Below are positions 33,218-41,771 of a stretch of DNA of 64,000 nt, piece after piece. The notes beneath the pieces were generated by a model that saw nothing but the letters and a program-made list of their open reading frames with translations, did not search any database and was not told the origin of the DNA. Positions within the stretch are counted from its first letter, which is position 1, and each line of letters opens with the position of its first letter. Location of the stretch: assembly GCA_963782985.1 (NCBI GenBank), contig CAWALU010000003.1:310001-374000 (forward strand), given 5' to 3'. The translations under genes and the position numbers were made by a program. Origin of the DNA: CAVSWT01 sp963782985 (GTDB lineage Bacteria; Bacteroidota; Ignavibacteria; Ignavibacteriales; Ignavibacteriaceae).

Positions 33218-36095
33218 TATTTTGAGGAACTGTCTGCAATTTCATATTACCTGATTCTACTTTCGATAAGTCGAGTAGTTGATTGACAAGTCTGAGAAGT
33301 TTTCCGGCGTTGTTGTAGATTATTTTAAGTTCGTTCTTTGTCTTGTTGTCTTTTATTTTTTCTGATATATGTTTTATCGGTCCAAGTATTAATGTTATTG
33401 GTGTCCTAAACTCGTGTGAGATATTTGCAAAGAAATTCGATTTCATTTTATCCATCTCTTCTCTTTCTCTAAGTACAGCCTCATCCATTTTAACCTGGTT
33501 TTTAAATGATAATCGGTTCAACTCATACCTTCTTAAACCATATAATACTGAAAGGAAAAGCAAACCATATGATGAATAAGCCCACCACGTTCTCCACCAG
33601 GGCGGTGTAATAATAATTGAGATTGAAGTCCCAACCTCATTCCAGATTCCGTCATTGTTTGAACCCTTTATTCTGAGAACATACTTACCCGGATCAAGAT
33701 TAGTATATGTCACGTAACGACGGGAAGCGTCTGAATATACCCAATCCGGATCAATGCCTTCCATTTTGTAAGCGTATTTATTTTTGCTGGGTGTCGTATA
33801 ATCTAGAGATGCAAATTCAAAAGAGAACACAGATTGGTTAAATGGCAAGATAATTTCATCCGTATTTGAAATTGTTTTTGAAAGGGGAGAATCATTTCCC
33901 GGTTTAACTGATTCATTAAATATCTGAAAATCAGTAATCACGATTGGGGGTATGTTGGTATTCTTTTGAATCTTTGCCGGATTAAACACAAGAATTTTAT
34001 TATTGCCCCCAAAATATAAATCACCCCTTGTGTTTTCATGATAAGCGTAACGATAGAAATCTTTGGCTGGCAATCCATCTTTTTCATCAAGGAATCTTTG
34101 ACTTCTATTTTGGGTATTAAACCTGCAGATACCACTTTTTGTATGCAGCCAAAGGATACCATTTTTACCTTCAAGTATTCCCATAATATCAATATTGAGT
34201 AATCCGTCTTTATCTACATACCGAAAAAATTTATTTTTTATTCGATCAAATTTTTGCAATCCATTCGTAGTGCCTATCCAAAGATTACTTTCATCATCTT
34301 CATATATAGAACTTATATAATCACTGGCAATACTTAGAGAATCATCCGGATTATTTTTAAAATGATAAAATTTTTCCTTATCGGGATCAAATCTGTTTAA
34401 TCCCCCATGCCGGGTTCCAACCCACAATACCGGTTCATTCTTATAATTGGAGAAAAAAAGAGAATTTACTTGATTATCGCTGAGACTATATTTATTGTTC
34501 AAATCTCTAAAATAATGCTTGAATTTTTTTGTCTCGGGATCAAACCTGATCAATCCTCCAGCAGTTCCAATCCAGAGTATTCCTTTTTCATCAATTGTCA
34601 TTGAAAGAATTACATCAGTAAGATTGTTTTTTTTCAAGTCCTCTTTTGAATTATTAAAGTATTGATTGGAAAATGTTTTGTTTTTCTTATTAAACTTGAA
34701 CAGTCCCCTATAAAGCGTGCCAATCCAAATATTATCAGGATCAGATTTGGTCTGACAAATTGCTCTGATGGGGCAGTTAAGTTCATACCGTTTTATTTCC
34801 CGGGTTTCCATATTATATCTTAGAAGACCATGTTCCTCAGTGCCAATCCATAGTATAAGCCCATTTTCATAAATATCTTCATGAATGGATGTAACTGAAC
34901 ATTCACTCTCATTTATGTCAACAGTTATTACTCTAAATATATCCTTGTCTTTAATATATTTATTGACTCCTCCACCCAATGTACCTATCCATATAATGCC
35001 ATTTTTATCTTCATACCAGCTTTCGACGAAATTACTGCTTACACTAAAAGGATTATGGGGATCTGGATATAGATCAAATGCAATATTCTTAGCCTTATTT
35101 GTGATATATAGGCCGCTTTGATTATTTGGGTGTATCCAAACTTGTCCATTTTTATCCTCCATATAATATCCGATACCAATATATCCGGCATCTGGAACTG
35201 GTATGTTCAAAGATTCGTAAAGAGATTTTGTAAAATTTGTTATCTTATCATTATTCTTATTTAGTTTATAAATAACACCTCCAACTGTAATAGTAATAAG
35301 GTTGTCTCCATCAGCAGTATCTTCTTGAAACCCCCATATCACTCCACCCAGGAGAGGATTTCTAATAAAAGGAAAGCTCTCGGCAGATAAATTATTTTTA
35401 TTAATAAATCTTTCACTGCCTTTGTTAAGTAAATTTATTCCTGATGCTGTGCCAATCCATAATAATCCCTCGTTATCTTCATAGGCAGAAACTACGTAAT
35501 CATCGCTCAGAGAATAGGGATCTTCTGGATTGTTTTTATAATTTACAAATTTGATACTATCATTTGGATCAAGAATCTCATGCGCAGCAACCTTCGATAA
35601 ACCACCAGCCGTGCAGATCCATAAATTACCTGACTTATCTTCATATATACTTTGTATAAAATTATTACAGATGGAATTTGGGTCTTTGTCATCATGTTTG
35701 TATTGAAAAAATATCTCCTTATCCCGGTCAAATCTATTCAGCCCTCCACCCAATGTTCCTATCCAAAGATCCCCCTTTGAGTCTTCAATGATTCCCCCAT
35801 AAATCCAGTTATTGCTGATACTTTGGGGATTATTAACATCATGTCTATATATTGTGAATTTATAACCATCGTATCTATTCAGCCCGTTGCGCGTGCCAAA
35901 CCACATGAATCCTTTGCTATCCCGCATAATACATTCAACAACGCTGCCGGAAAGTCCATCACCTACCGTCAAGTGCTCAAACTTCATAATGTGGTTTTGA
36001 GAAAAAAGAAGTTGTGGTGAAAAAAGAATAAACAGGATTAAGAAAAAATTTCTTCTGGTAATACGATCGAGTTTTTTAAATGATAGTAAAGTCAA
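33168..36095 (-). CDS. HTCS hybrid sensor, N-terminal half: two-component regulator propellers, Y_Y_Y domain and HisKA
   Basis: 975 residues. An N-terminal hydrophobic signal (FFLILFILFSPQLLFSQ) precedes about 14 regulator-propeller repeats of the form GxLWIGT...GLxRFD over residues 40-720, which form two periplasmic beta-propellers. A Y_Y_Y strand domain follows (YAYKMEGIDPDW), then a membrane helix (WWAYSSYGLLFLSVLYGL). HisKA is FFANISHEFRTPITLILGP with the phospho-His near 892. The frame ends soon after LVNQLLDLSKVESG in ITVVFILC. HTCS proteins sense periplasmic glycans in Bacteroidota. The break comes just before the ATPase lobe, so as written the kinase is incomplete. Confidence 0.88.
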   Translation of the reverse strand: MTLLSFKKLDRITRRNFFLILFILFSPQLLFSQNHIMKFEHLTVGDGLSGSVVECIMRDSKGFMWFGTRNGLNRYDGYKFTIYRHDVNNPQSISNNWIYGGIIEDSKGDLWIGTLGGGLNRFDRDKEIFFQYKHDDKDPNSICNNFIQSIYEDKSGNLWICTAGGLSKVAAHEILDPNDSIKFVNYKNNPEDPYSLSDDYVVSAYEDNEGLLWIGTASGINLLNKGSERFINKNNLSAESFPFIRNPLLGGVIWGFQEDTADGDNLITITVGGVIYKLNKNNDKITNFTKSLYESLNIPVPDAGYIGIGYYMEDKNGQVWIHPNNQSGLYITNKAKNIAFDLYPDPHNPFSVSSNFVESWYEDKNGIIWIGTLGGGVNKYIKDKDIFRVITVDINESECSVTSIHEDIYENGLILWIGTEEHGLLRYNMETREIKRYELNCPIRAICQTKSDPDNIWIGTLYRGLFKFNKKNKTFSNQYFNNSKEDLKKNNLTDVILSMTIDEKGILWIGTAGGLIRFDPETKKFKHYFRDLNNKYSLSDNQVNSLFFSNYKNEPVLWVGTRHGGLNRFDPDKEKFYHFKNNPDDSLSIASDYISSIYEDDESNLWIGTTNGLQKFDRIKNKFFRYVDKDGLLNIDIMGILEGKNGILWLHTKSGICRFNTQNRSQRFLDEKDGLPAKDFYRYAYHENTRGDLYFGGNNKILVFNPAKIQKNTNIPPIVITDFQIFNESVKPGNDSPLSKTISNTDEIILPFNQSVFSFEFASLDYTTPSKNKYAYKMEGIDPDWVYSDASRRYVTYTNLDPGKYVLRIKGSNNDGIWNEVGTSISIIITPPWWRTWWAYSSYGLLFLSVLYGLRRYELNRLSFKNQVKMDEAVLREREEMDKMKSNFFANISHEFRTPITLILGPIKHISEKIKDNKTKNELKIIYNNAGKLLRLVNQLLDLSKVESGNMKLQTVPQNIVSAIKILITVVFILC

Positions 36096-36141
36096 AGTAG
36101 ACTCACTGGTTTAGGATAAAAGTTAGAATAATAAAATTTAT

Positions 36142-38784
36142 TTACATATTGAACCAATAGGTGAATTTAATCATAAAAATATTATCCGGTTCTGCATCAA
36201 GTAATCTTGTAAAAGATTTTTTTAATTGGAAAGACCCAATGTTTTCAACATCTGAGCGGGTTTGAGTCCAGACAAAATAAAAAACTGAACCTGGCAAATA
36301 TTCCCATCGTAAAACTGCATTCCCTCTTAAAGATTTATAATTAAAATTAGGATTATTAAATTGAATACTTCCAGCAGGCCCGTTCCCATCAGGATCAGCG
36401 GTTAAATTTTCTAAATCAACAGTTGACCCTTCTTCACCATAAACTAAAAAATTATATGTGCGAGGTTGTTTCAACTCTTTATAATTTTTATAACTGCCCG
36501 ATGAAATTAGAGGCTGTGCATATAATTGTAAACTAAGTTTCGGAGTAAAAGTCCAGTTAAGTCTTATGTTAGCTCCAAAAGTATTTTGATTCAACTCTGC
36601 AAAAACATATCTCTTTCCAAATGTATTTATTGCTAACGGATCTTCAAAAGAGCCAATCCATTGGGATTGTTCCATATCTTTTTCATAAAAAGGGCCAATG
36701 CTAAATGAAATATTTGATGCCGGACGCAATTCAACATTTAAATTTAAATGCCAATTGCTTGCATAGCTTGCTTGATAAGTACTAGTGCCCAGAGATAAAA
36801 TCCAGTTTTTTCTGCTGTCTGTATCAATATTCAAATCCGCTCGATAACCGGGTGTATTAAGAGTTAAGGGCCCTCCTCTGGTTCTTATATTATTAATTGT
36901 TTGAGGATTGTATTCAAGAAGCCAAGTAAAATTATAATAGTTTAGAAGCTGCCAATTGCCGGAGTGGCGAACTCCCTCCCAGGTAATGTTTCCTTCATAA
37001 TCATAGTTACGGAAAAAAAAAACACTAAATTGCAAATAGCGGTAAATATCTGTGGGATCAGTCCAATAATAACCGCCTCCGATATGCATATTAATTATGT
37101 CGGTTCTTGATAAAAAACCAAGATCATTTAAATCAAATTCAGGTGAAATAAATCCGAATGCAGAATTAAAAAATAAATTTCCTTTTTGTCCATTAAAATC
37201 AAATCTGCCTGCATATCCTGTCAAAGATGTCTTTGAACTATCAACTTTCAGATTAGATGCACCGGGCCGCTGAAAATAATGCTGTGAGTTTTTTTGAACA
37301 TCTATTATTCTTTTTTTACTACCGGATATATGGCTTAGTCCTGCCCATCCAGCTAACACCCACATTTTTGAAGAGTCTAAATATGTCCATCCATCTATTC
37401 CCCCTGTAAATGCACTTTTATTTAATTGATTTATCAATCTTTCATCTTTTAAATTTCGTAAAGCAGCAGTAGTTATAAAGCCTAAACCTTGTCCCCCATT
37501 ATTAAATTCTTTTTGTCCTCTAATTATTCCGTAATAAGTAAAAGGCTCTACTTCTGATTTAGAAGAAATATTATTTGATTGATACCTAGCGTATTCTCTT
37601 TTAGTAAAAGCTTGGATAACTCCAAGATTCCAATTTTCCAATTTACCTGTTAATTTAGCAGCACCTAAAATATGAGTTCCATCGGGATAATCGACATAAT
37701 CGGCATCTGGTGTTGAGCCTTGCGGAGTTCTTCCGATGCGGCGGCTATAAAAATAATTTGGGCCAGGCCAATTAAATCCCAAGTAATGACTAGAACCTCC
37801 CTGTCCAAAATTAAAAATTGTTGAACCTTCAACGAAAAAAGGGCGCTTTTCAATAAAATAAGTTTCAACGTCACTTAAATTTATTACTGCAGGGTCAATT
37901 TCTACTTGCCCAAAGTCAGGATTTACAGTTGCATTTAAAGTAAGATTAGTACCAATTCCCATTTTAAAATCCGCGCCAATTCCAGGAATATACTCGGAAC
38001 TACTTTTAAAAGGATTTCCTGCCTGCGGATGAGTGTAATCTGCTCTAGTTGTTACGTAAGGAAGAATTTCTAAACTTGATGGAGATTCAATTTTATTTAT
38101 TCCCTTGAGGTCAATAAAACGTGAAACGAATCCGCTTTCATTTTTAGGGGCATGTATTAAATAATCCTTCTCTTTTTTTCGTTCAATATCTCTTCTCATA
38201 TTTACGCCCCAAATATTCGTATCTTTATTTTTAAAATGCAATTGTGAAAAAGGAATTTTCATTTCTACATTCCAGCCCCCTGAATCAATATTTGCTATTC
38301 CTTCCCAAACTCCATCCCAGGTTCCGTCAACCCATTCATCATTATAAAGAACACCATCATATAAAGTACCGGCAGCAGAAACTCCAAAATAAAACCCGCT
38401 TCGCTTATCATTATAAGGATCAAGGTAAACAATAAAGAGGTCGGAGTCGGTAAAATTATCTCTTCGTGCTAATCTTGCAACTATTGAGTCCGGAGAAGAA
38501 TCTAATAATCGAGCACCGAGATATAATGCATCATTTGTATAAATAATTCTTACAAAAGTTTTTTCGGTTGGAGCTGTTCCCTCAATGGGATCCAATTGTG
38601 TAAAATTAGAAACTGAAAATTCATTAGACCAGACACCTTCATCTAAATAACCATCAACGTTAATAACTTCATTTGTTTTTTCTGCAATAACTTCTTTAAC
38701 TTGATTTGGAATATGCGTGCCGGGCAAAGCCTGCAGCATAGTACTTGTTAAAATAATTATCGCGCACAATGTAGAAAATTTCAT
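36142..38784 (-). CDS. Exported CBM9-like / DUF5916 outer-membrane barrel protein
   Basis: 880 residues from ATG 38784 (MKFSTLCAIIILTSTMLQA gives a clean signal peptide; an ATG at 38844 would add 20 polar residues). Residues about 20-210 are a family-9 carbohydrate-binding-like module (INVDGYLDEGVWSNEF, VRIIYTNDALYLGARLLD, WNVEMKIPFSQL). The rest is the DUF5916 region, a long series of aromatic-ended beta strands ending ...FMIKFTYWFNM, a typical outer-membrane barrel with terminal aromatic residue. It is presumably a surface glycan-binding or transport protein. Its position between an HTCS sensor and a truncated HTCS suggests sensor-controlled expression, which is inference. Confidence 0.82.
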   Translation of the reverse strand: MKFSTLCAIIILTSTMLQALPGTHIPNQVKEVIAEKTNEVINVDGYLDEGVWSNEFSVSNFTQLDPIEGTAPTEKTFVRIIYTNDALYLGARLLDSSPDSIVARLARRDNFTDSDLFIVYLDPYNDKRSGFYFGVSAAGTLYDGVLYNDEWVDGTWDGVWEGIANIDSGGWNVEMKIPFSQLHFKNKDTNIWGVNMRRDIERKKEKDYLIHAPKNESGFVSRFIDLKGINKIESPSSLEILPYVTTRADYTHPQAGNPFKSSSEYIPGIGADFKMGIGTNLTLNATVNPDFGQVEIDPAVINLSDVETYFIEKRPFFVEGSTIFNFGQGGSSHYLGFNWPGPNYFYSRRIGRTPQGSTPDADYVDYPDGTHILGAAKLTGKLENWNLGVIQAFTKREYARYQSNNISSKSEVEPFTYYGIIRGQKEFNNGGQGLGFITTAALRNLKDERLINQLNKSAFTGGIDGWTYLDSSKMWVLAGWAGLSHISGSKKRIIDVQKNSQHYFQRPGASNLKVDSSKTSLTGYAGRFDFNGQKGNLFFNSAFGFISPEFDLNDLGFLSRTDIINMHIGGGYYWTDPTDIYRYLQFSVFFFRNYDYEGNITWEGVRHSGNWQLLNYYNFTWLLEYNPQTINNIRTRGGPLTLNTPGYRADLNIDTDSRKNWILSLGTSTYQASYASNWHLNLNVELRPASNISFSIGPFYEKDMEQSQWIGSFEDPLAINTFGKRYVFAELNQNTFGANIRLNWTFTPKLSLQLYAQPLISSGSYKNYKELKQPRTYNFLVYGEEGSTVDLENLTADPDGNGPAGSIQFNNPNFNYKSLRGNAVLRWEYLPGSVFYFVWTQTRSDVENIGSFQLKKSFTRLLDAEPDNIFMIKFTYWFNM

Positions 38785-38810
38785 TCCATAAACCTTATTA
38801 TAAAATCTAA

Positions 38811-39101
38811 TTACTTTTTTGAATAATAATATTCTAGTAGACAAAGAACTAATCCACTTGATAAGCTTAGTCTATCTCCTGGAATATGTTTATAAGATTT
38901 AAAATTAATTCCATCAAACCTGTCAAGACCGCAGTTTTTTCCTATCCAGATATAACCCATTTTATCCTTAATAATACAATTAACTACTGGTGAGGATAAT
39001 CCTTGATCAGTGGAATAATGTTCAAAACTTATTTCATTAGTTTGAGAGTAAAGTATAGAATTGATGAATAAAAAAATAAACCCGGGGGAAAGAATTTTCA
39101 T
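38811..39101 (-). pseudogene. Truncated N-terminus of a second HTCS-type sensor
   Basis: From ATG 39101, about 96 residues: a signal peptide (MKILSPGFIFLFINSILYS), then SFEHYSTDQGLSSPVVNC and GYIWIGKNCGLDRFDGINF. These are the opening of an HTCS regulator-propeller, closely like the start of the full sensor at 36095. The frame then runs into SGLVLCLLEYYYSKK and stops before the second blade. No kinase remains downstream; the CBM9 barrel gene starts 27 bp beyond. It looks like the residue of a deletion or recombination event. Confidence 0.7.
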
Positions 39102-39315
39102 GTATCTAAAATTGGAAGGATAACTTAGTATTTCCCAGCAAAAAAGAATGGCATCTCTTAACATTTTTATACTTTGATTTAAGTTTATAGGCTAAATTAT
39201 TTCTGGGGCAGAGTATCTCGAACAGGATTTAGTAAGACCGTTTTTTATAAACCCTAGAGGAAAAATGTTGTATTCATTTTATGGTATTAAAAGGATAAAG
39301 TCAATAAACTTTTAC

Positions 39316-40704
39316 TTAAATAAATTTGAAGATCAAGATCTGATTTAACACTAGATATTTATTTAAAAATTTTTTTACAGCATCAACTAAATTTTCAACT
39401 CCTATAATTTCAATTCCCTTTGAAGCTGCAATCCCCTTTAAATTATTTTTAGGGATAATAATTTTTTTAAATCCTAATTTCTCTGCTTCTTGAATTCTTT
39501 TTTCAATATGCCCAACGCTTCTAACTTCTCCGCCTAATCCAACTTCACCGATTAGTACAAATTGATTGTCAACAATTTTATCTAACAAACTTGAAATAAT
39601 TGAACAGCACACAGCCAAATCAACCGCTGGTTCTGCAATTCTTACACCGCCTGCCATATTTAAAAAAACGTTATTAGCAGAAACTCTGTATCCGCCTCTT
39701 TTTTCAAGAACGGCGAGCAAAATTGAAAGTCTGCGCTGATCAAAGCCAGTTGCAACCCGTTGAGGATAACCATAGTTCGAAGGTGTAACTAATGCCTGAA
39801 CTTCTAATAAAATTGGTCTGGTTCCTTCCATGCTTGAAGTTACAACCGAGCCGGAAGTTTCGCGTTCTCTTTCGCTTAAAAATATCTCGCTGGGATTTTT
39901 AATTTCAACTAATCCTTCTTCACGCATTTCAAAAATGCCTATTTCATTTGTGCTGCCGAATCTATTTTTCTGCGCTCTTAAAATTCTAAATGAATGCTGC
40001 GAATCTCCTTCAAATTGAAGAACAGTATCTACAATATGCTCAAGCACTTTGGGTCCGGCAATCATCCCTTCTTTAGTTACGTGTCCAACAATTATAACGG
40101 AGAAATGTTTTTTCTTCGCTTCATCCATAAGCAGGGCAGTGCATTCTCGTATTTGAGTAATTGTGCCTGGAGAATTTTCAAGCTCGCTTCTGTACATTGT
40201 CTGGATTGAATCGATAACAACAACGGAAGGAGTTAATTGACTTATTGCTGAAAGAATTACACTTAAATCTGTTTCGGCTAAAACATAAAAACTATCGGAT
40301 TTAATTTTTAATCTTGAAGATCTGATTTTAATTTGCTTGGCGGATTCTTCGCCTGTAACGTATAAAACTTTTTCAGTTATTTTTCCCGCTGCCTGCATTA
40401 CTAAAGTAGATTTACCAATTCCCGGATCGCCCCCTAAAAGCGTAACGGAACCGGGCATAAGTCCCCCGCCTAAAACTCTGTCAAATTCATTTATTGAAGT
40501 TTTAATTCTTTCATCTTCAGAGGCGGAAATTTCATCGATTTTACTGACGGAGATTTTCCCTTTGTAAGCTGTTGGTTTTCTACTGTTTGATTCGATGATT
40601 TCTTCAGTAAAAGAATTCCAGCTATCGCATTCAGGGCATTTACCAATCCACCGAAGTGATTCGTAACCGCAGTTAGAACAGATGTATTTTATTTTTGTTT
40701 TCAT
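39316..40704 (-). CDS. radA: DNA repair protein RadA
   Basis: 462 residues. The N-terminal C4 zinc finger has C9, C12, C23 and C26 (CSNCGYESLRWIGKCPECDS). The RecA-like core has Walker A GGDPGIGKSTL near residue 95 and Walker B VVVIDSIQTM. The RadA-specific KNRFGSTNEIGIFEM is near residue 247, and the Lon-like C-terminal domain ends the fold. RadA is a hexameric helicase-like motor that drives branch migration in recombinational repair. The tail KYLVLNQILIFKFI is slightly longer than usual. The GxxExxY unit lies between its start and alaS. Confidence 0.96.
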   Translation of the reverse strand: MKTKIKYICSNCGYESLRWIGKCPECDSWNSFTEEIIESNSRKPTAYKGKISVSKIDEISASEDERIKTSINEFDRVLGGGLMPGSVTLLGGDPGIGKSTLVMQAAGKITEKVLYVTGEESAKQIKIRSSRLKIKSDSFYVLAETDLSVILSAISQLTPSVVVIDSIQTMYRSELENSPGTITQIRECTALLMDEAKKKHFSVIIVGHVTKEGMIAGPKVLEHIVDTVLQFEGDSQHSFRILRAQKNRFGSTNEIGIFEMREEGLVEIKNPSEIFLSERERETSGSVVTSSMEGTRPILLEVQALVTPSNYGYPQRVATGFDQRRLSILLAVLEKRGGYRVSANNVFLNMAGGVRIAEPAVDLAVCCSIISSLLDKIVDNQFVLIGEVGLGGEVRSVGHIEKRIQEAEKLGFKKIIIPKNNLKGIAASKGIEIIGVENLVDAVKKFLNKYLVLNQILIFKFI

Positions 40705-40708
40705 AAAA

Positions 40709-41219
40709 AAGCTTTACCACTAAGACACTGAGAACACTTAGTTTCACTAAGATTTTTTATTCTTTAGGAAGTCTAGAAAAATCTTCCGTTACTAATGGAA
40801 TTAAACTTTGAGTTATATTTTCACAATGAAAATTAATTAATAAACCTTTTGGCTTTCCGGTTAATTTTAAATAGGAAAGTAATTGTGCTTTATAAACCGG
40901 AATCAATATTTCTACAGCTTTTAATTCAACAATAATCAAATCTTCAACAAGTAAGTCAAGAATTAAATTAGAACCTAAATCTTTATCTTTATACTTAATT
41001 GGAACTAAGATCTGCCTAAGTACTTTTAAACCATTTGCTGTAAGTTCTTCAATCATACAAGTTTCATAAACTGATTCCAACAATCCTGGACCTAAGTGTT
41101 TATGAACTTCAATTGCACAACCAACAACTTTGTAAGAAATCTGGTTTATATATTTTTGAGTTATCATTCCCTCTCTCTAAGTGTTTCTTAGTGCACTAAG
41201 TGTCTTAGTGGTTAAGCTT
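40709..41219. mobile_element. Candidate inverted-repeat-bounded unit carrying a GxxExxY gene
   Basis: The segment begins and ends with a 21-bp inverted repeat (40709-40729 and 41199-41219; core ACCACTAAGACACT, one mismatch). Inside each end, further CACTAAG / CTTAGTG copies follow. The only gene is the GxxExxY protein at 40757-41167. No flanking direct repeat is evident. It is inserted precisely between radA (its start is 5 bp away) and the alaS end. It behaves like a small non-autonomous or self-contained mobile unit, but mobility is inference. Confidence 0.5.
40757..41167 (-). CDS. GxxExxY protein (PD-(D/E)xK nuclease-like)
   Basis: 136 residues. The family signature GLLESVYE (GxxExxY) follows VHKHLGPG near residue 26. 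The later LDLLVEDLIIVELKA carries the D...ExK arrangement of PD-(D/E)xK nucleases, and QLLSYLKLTGKPKGLLINF is the standard C-terminal block. The family is widespread, usually multi-copy and of unknown function. Here the gene fills an inverted-repeat-bounded unit, which is the most interesting aspect. The start ATG at 41167 agrees with family N-termini. Confidence 0.9.
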   Translation of the reverse strand: MITQKYINQISYKVVGCAIEVHKHLGPGLLESVYETCMIEELTANGLKVLRQILVPIKYKDKDLGSNLILDLLVEDLIIVELKAVEILIPVYKAQLLSYLKLTGKPKGLLINFHCENITQSLIPLVTEDFSRLPKE

Positions 41220-41225
41220 CTTTTC

Positions 41226-41771
41226 TTATTTCTGATTTAGTATAATTTCGTCAACTTTTTCCAAAGCAACTGGAATTGCGGAAACATCTTTACCTCCTGC
41301 AGTAGCAAGATGAGGCTTTCCGCCGCCGCCGCCACCGACAAGCTTTGCAAGCTCGCCAACAATTTTTCCTGCGCTAAGCTTTTTCTCTTTTATCAAATCA
41401 TCGGAAACAACGCACACAATTCCTACTTTATTATCAATGGTAGAAATTAAAACTCCAATTCCGTTTTTAATTTTATTCCTAATTTCATCACCAAATGATT
41501 TTAATTCATCCATTGTTTCAGCATCAACTTTTGATTTGTAAATTTTAATTCCGTTTAAATCAATTGGATTTTTAACAACTGAGTCAAGCTGTCCTAATTT
41601 ACTTTGCAGCTTAAGCTCGTTTATTTCTTTGTCTAGCTTTTTCTTTTCATCCAAAAGTTCGGCAATTTTTTCTTCAGATTTTTTTAGATGATCAATTTGC
41701 GAGTTAATATAATTTTCAATTCCAAGTCCGGTAACAGCTTCTATTCTTCGTACTCCGCTGGCAATTGAAGA
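41226..41771 (-). CDS. alaS: Alanyl-tRNA synthetase, C-terminal portion after a frameshift
   Basis: This frame stays open from about 41771 to the stop at 41226. It reads SSIASGVRRIEAVTGLGIE right after the break, exactly the continuation of AlaS after the editing domain. It then carries the coiled segment (LDEKKKLDKEINELKLQS) and the DHHA1/C-Ala domain with KLVGGGGGGKPHLATAGGKD. An ATG at 41654 is internal and not a genuine start. Joined to the upstream part by ignoring one base near 41772, it gives an 864-residue enzyme, the normal AlaS length. Confidence 0.85.
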   Translation of the reverse strand, partial: SSIASGVRRIEAVTGLGIENYINSQIDHLKKSEEKIAELLDEKKKLDKEINELKLQSKLGQLDSVVKNPIDLNGIKIYKSKVDAETMDELKSFGDEIRNKIKNGIGVLISTIDNKVGIVCVVSDDLIKEKKLSAGKIVGELAKLVGGGGGGKPHLATAGGKDVSAIPVALEKVDEIILNQK

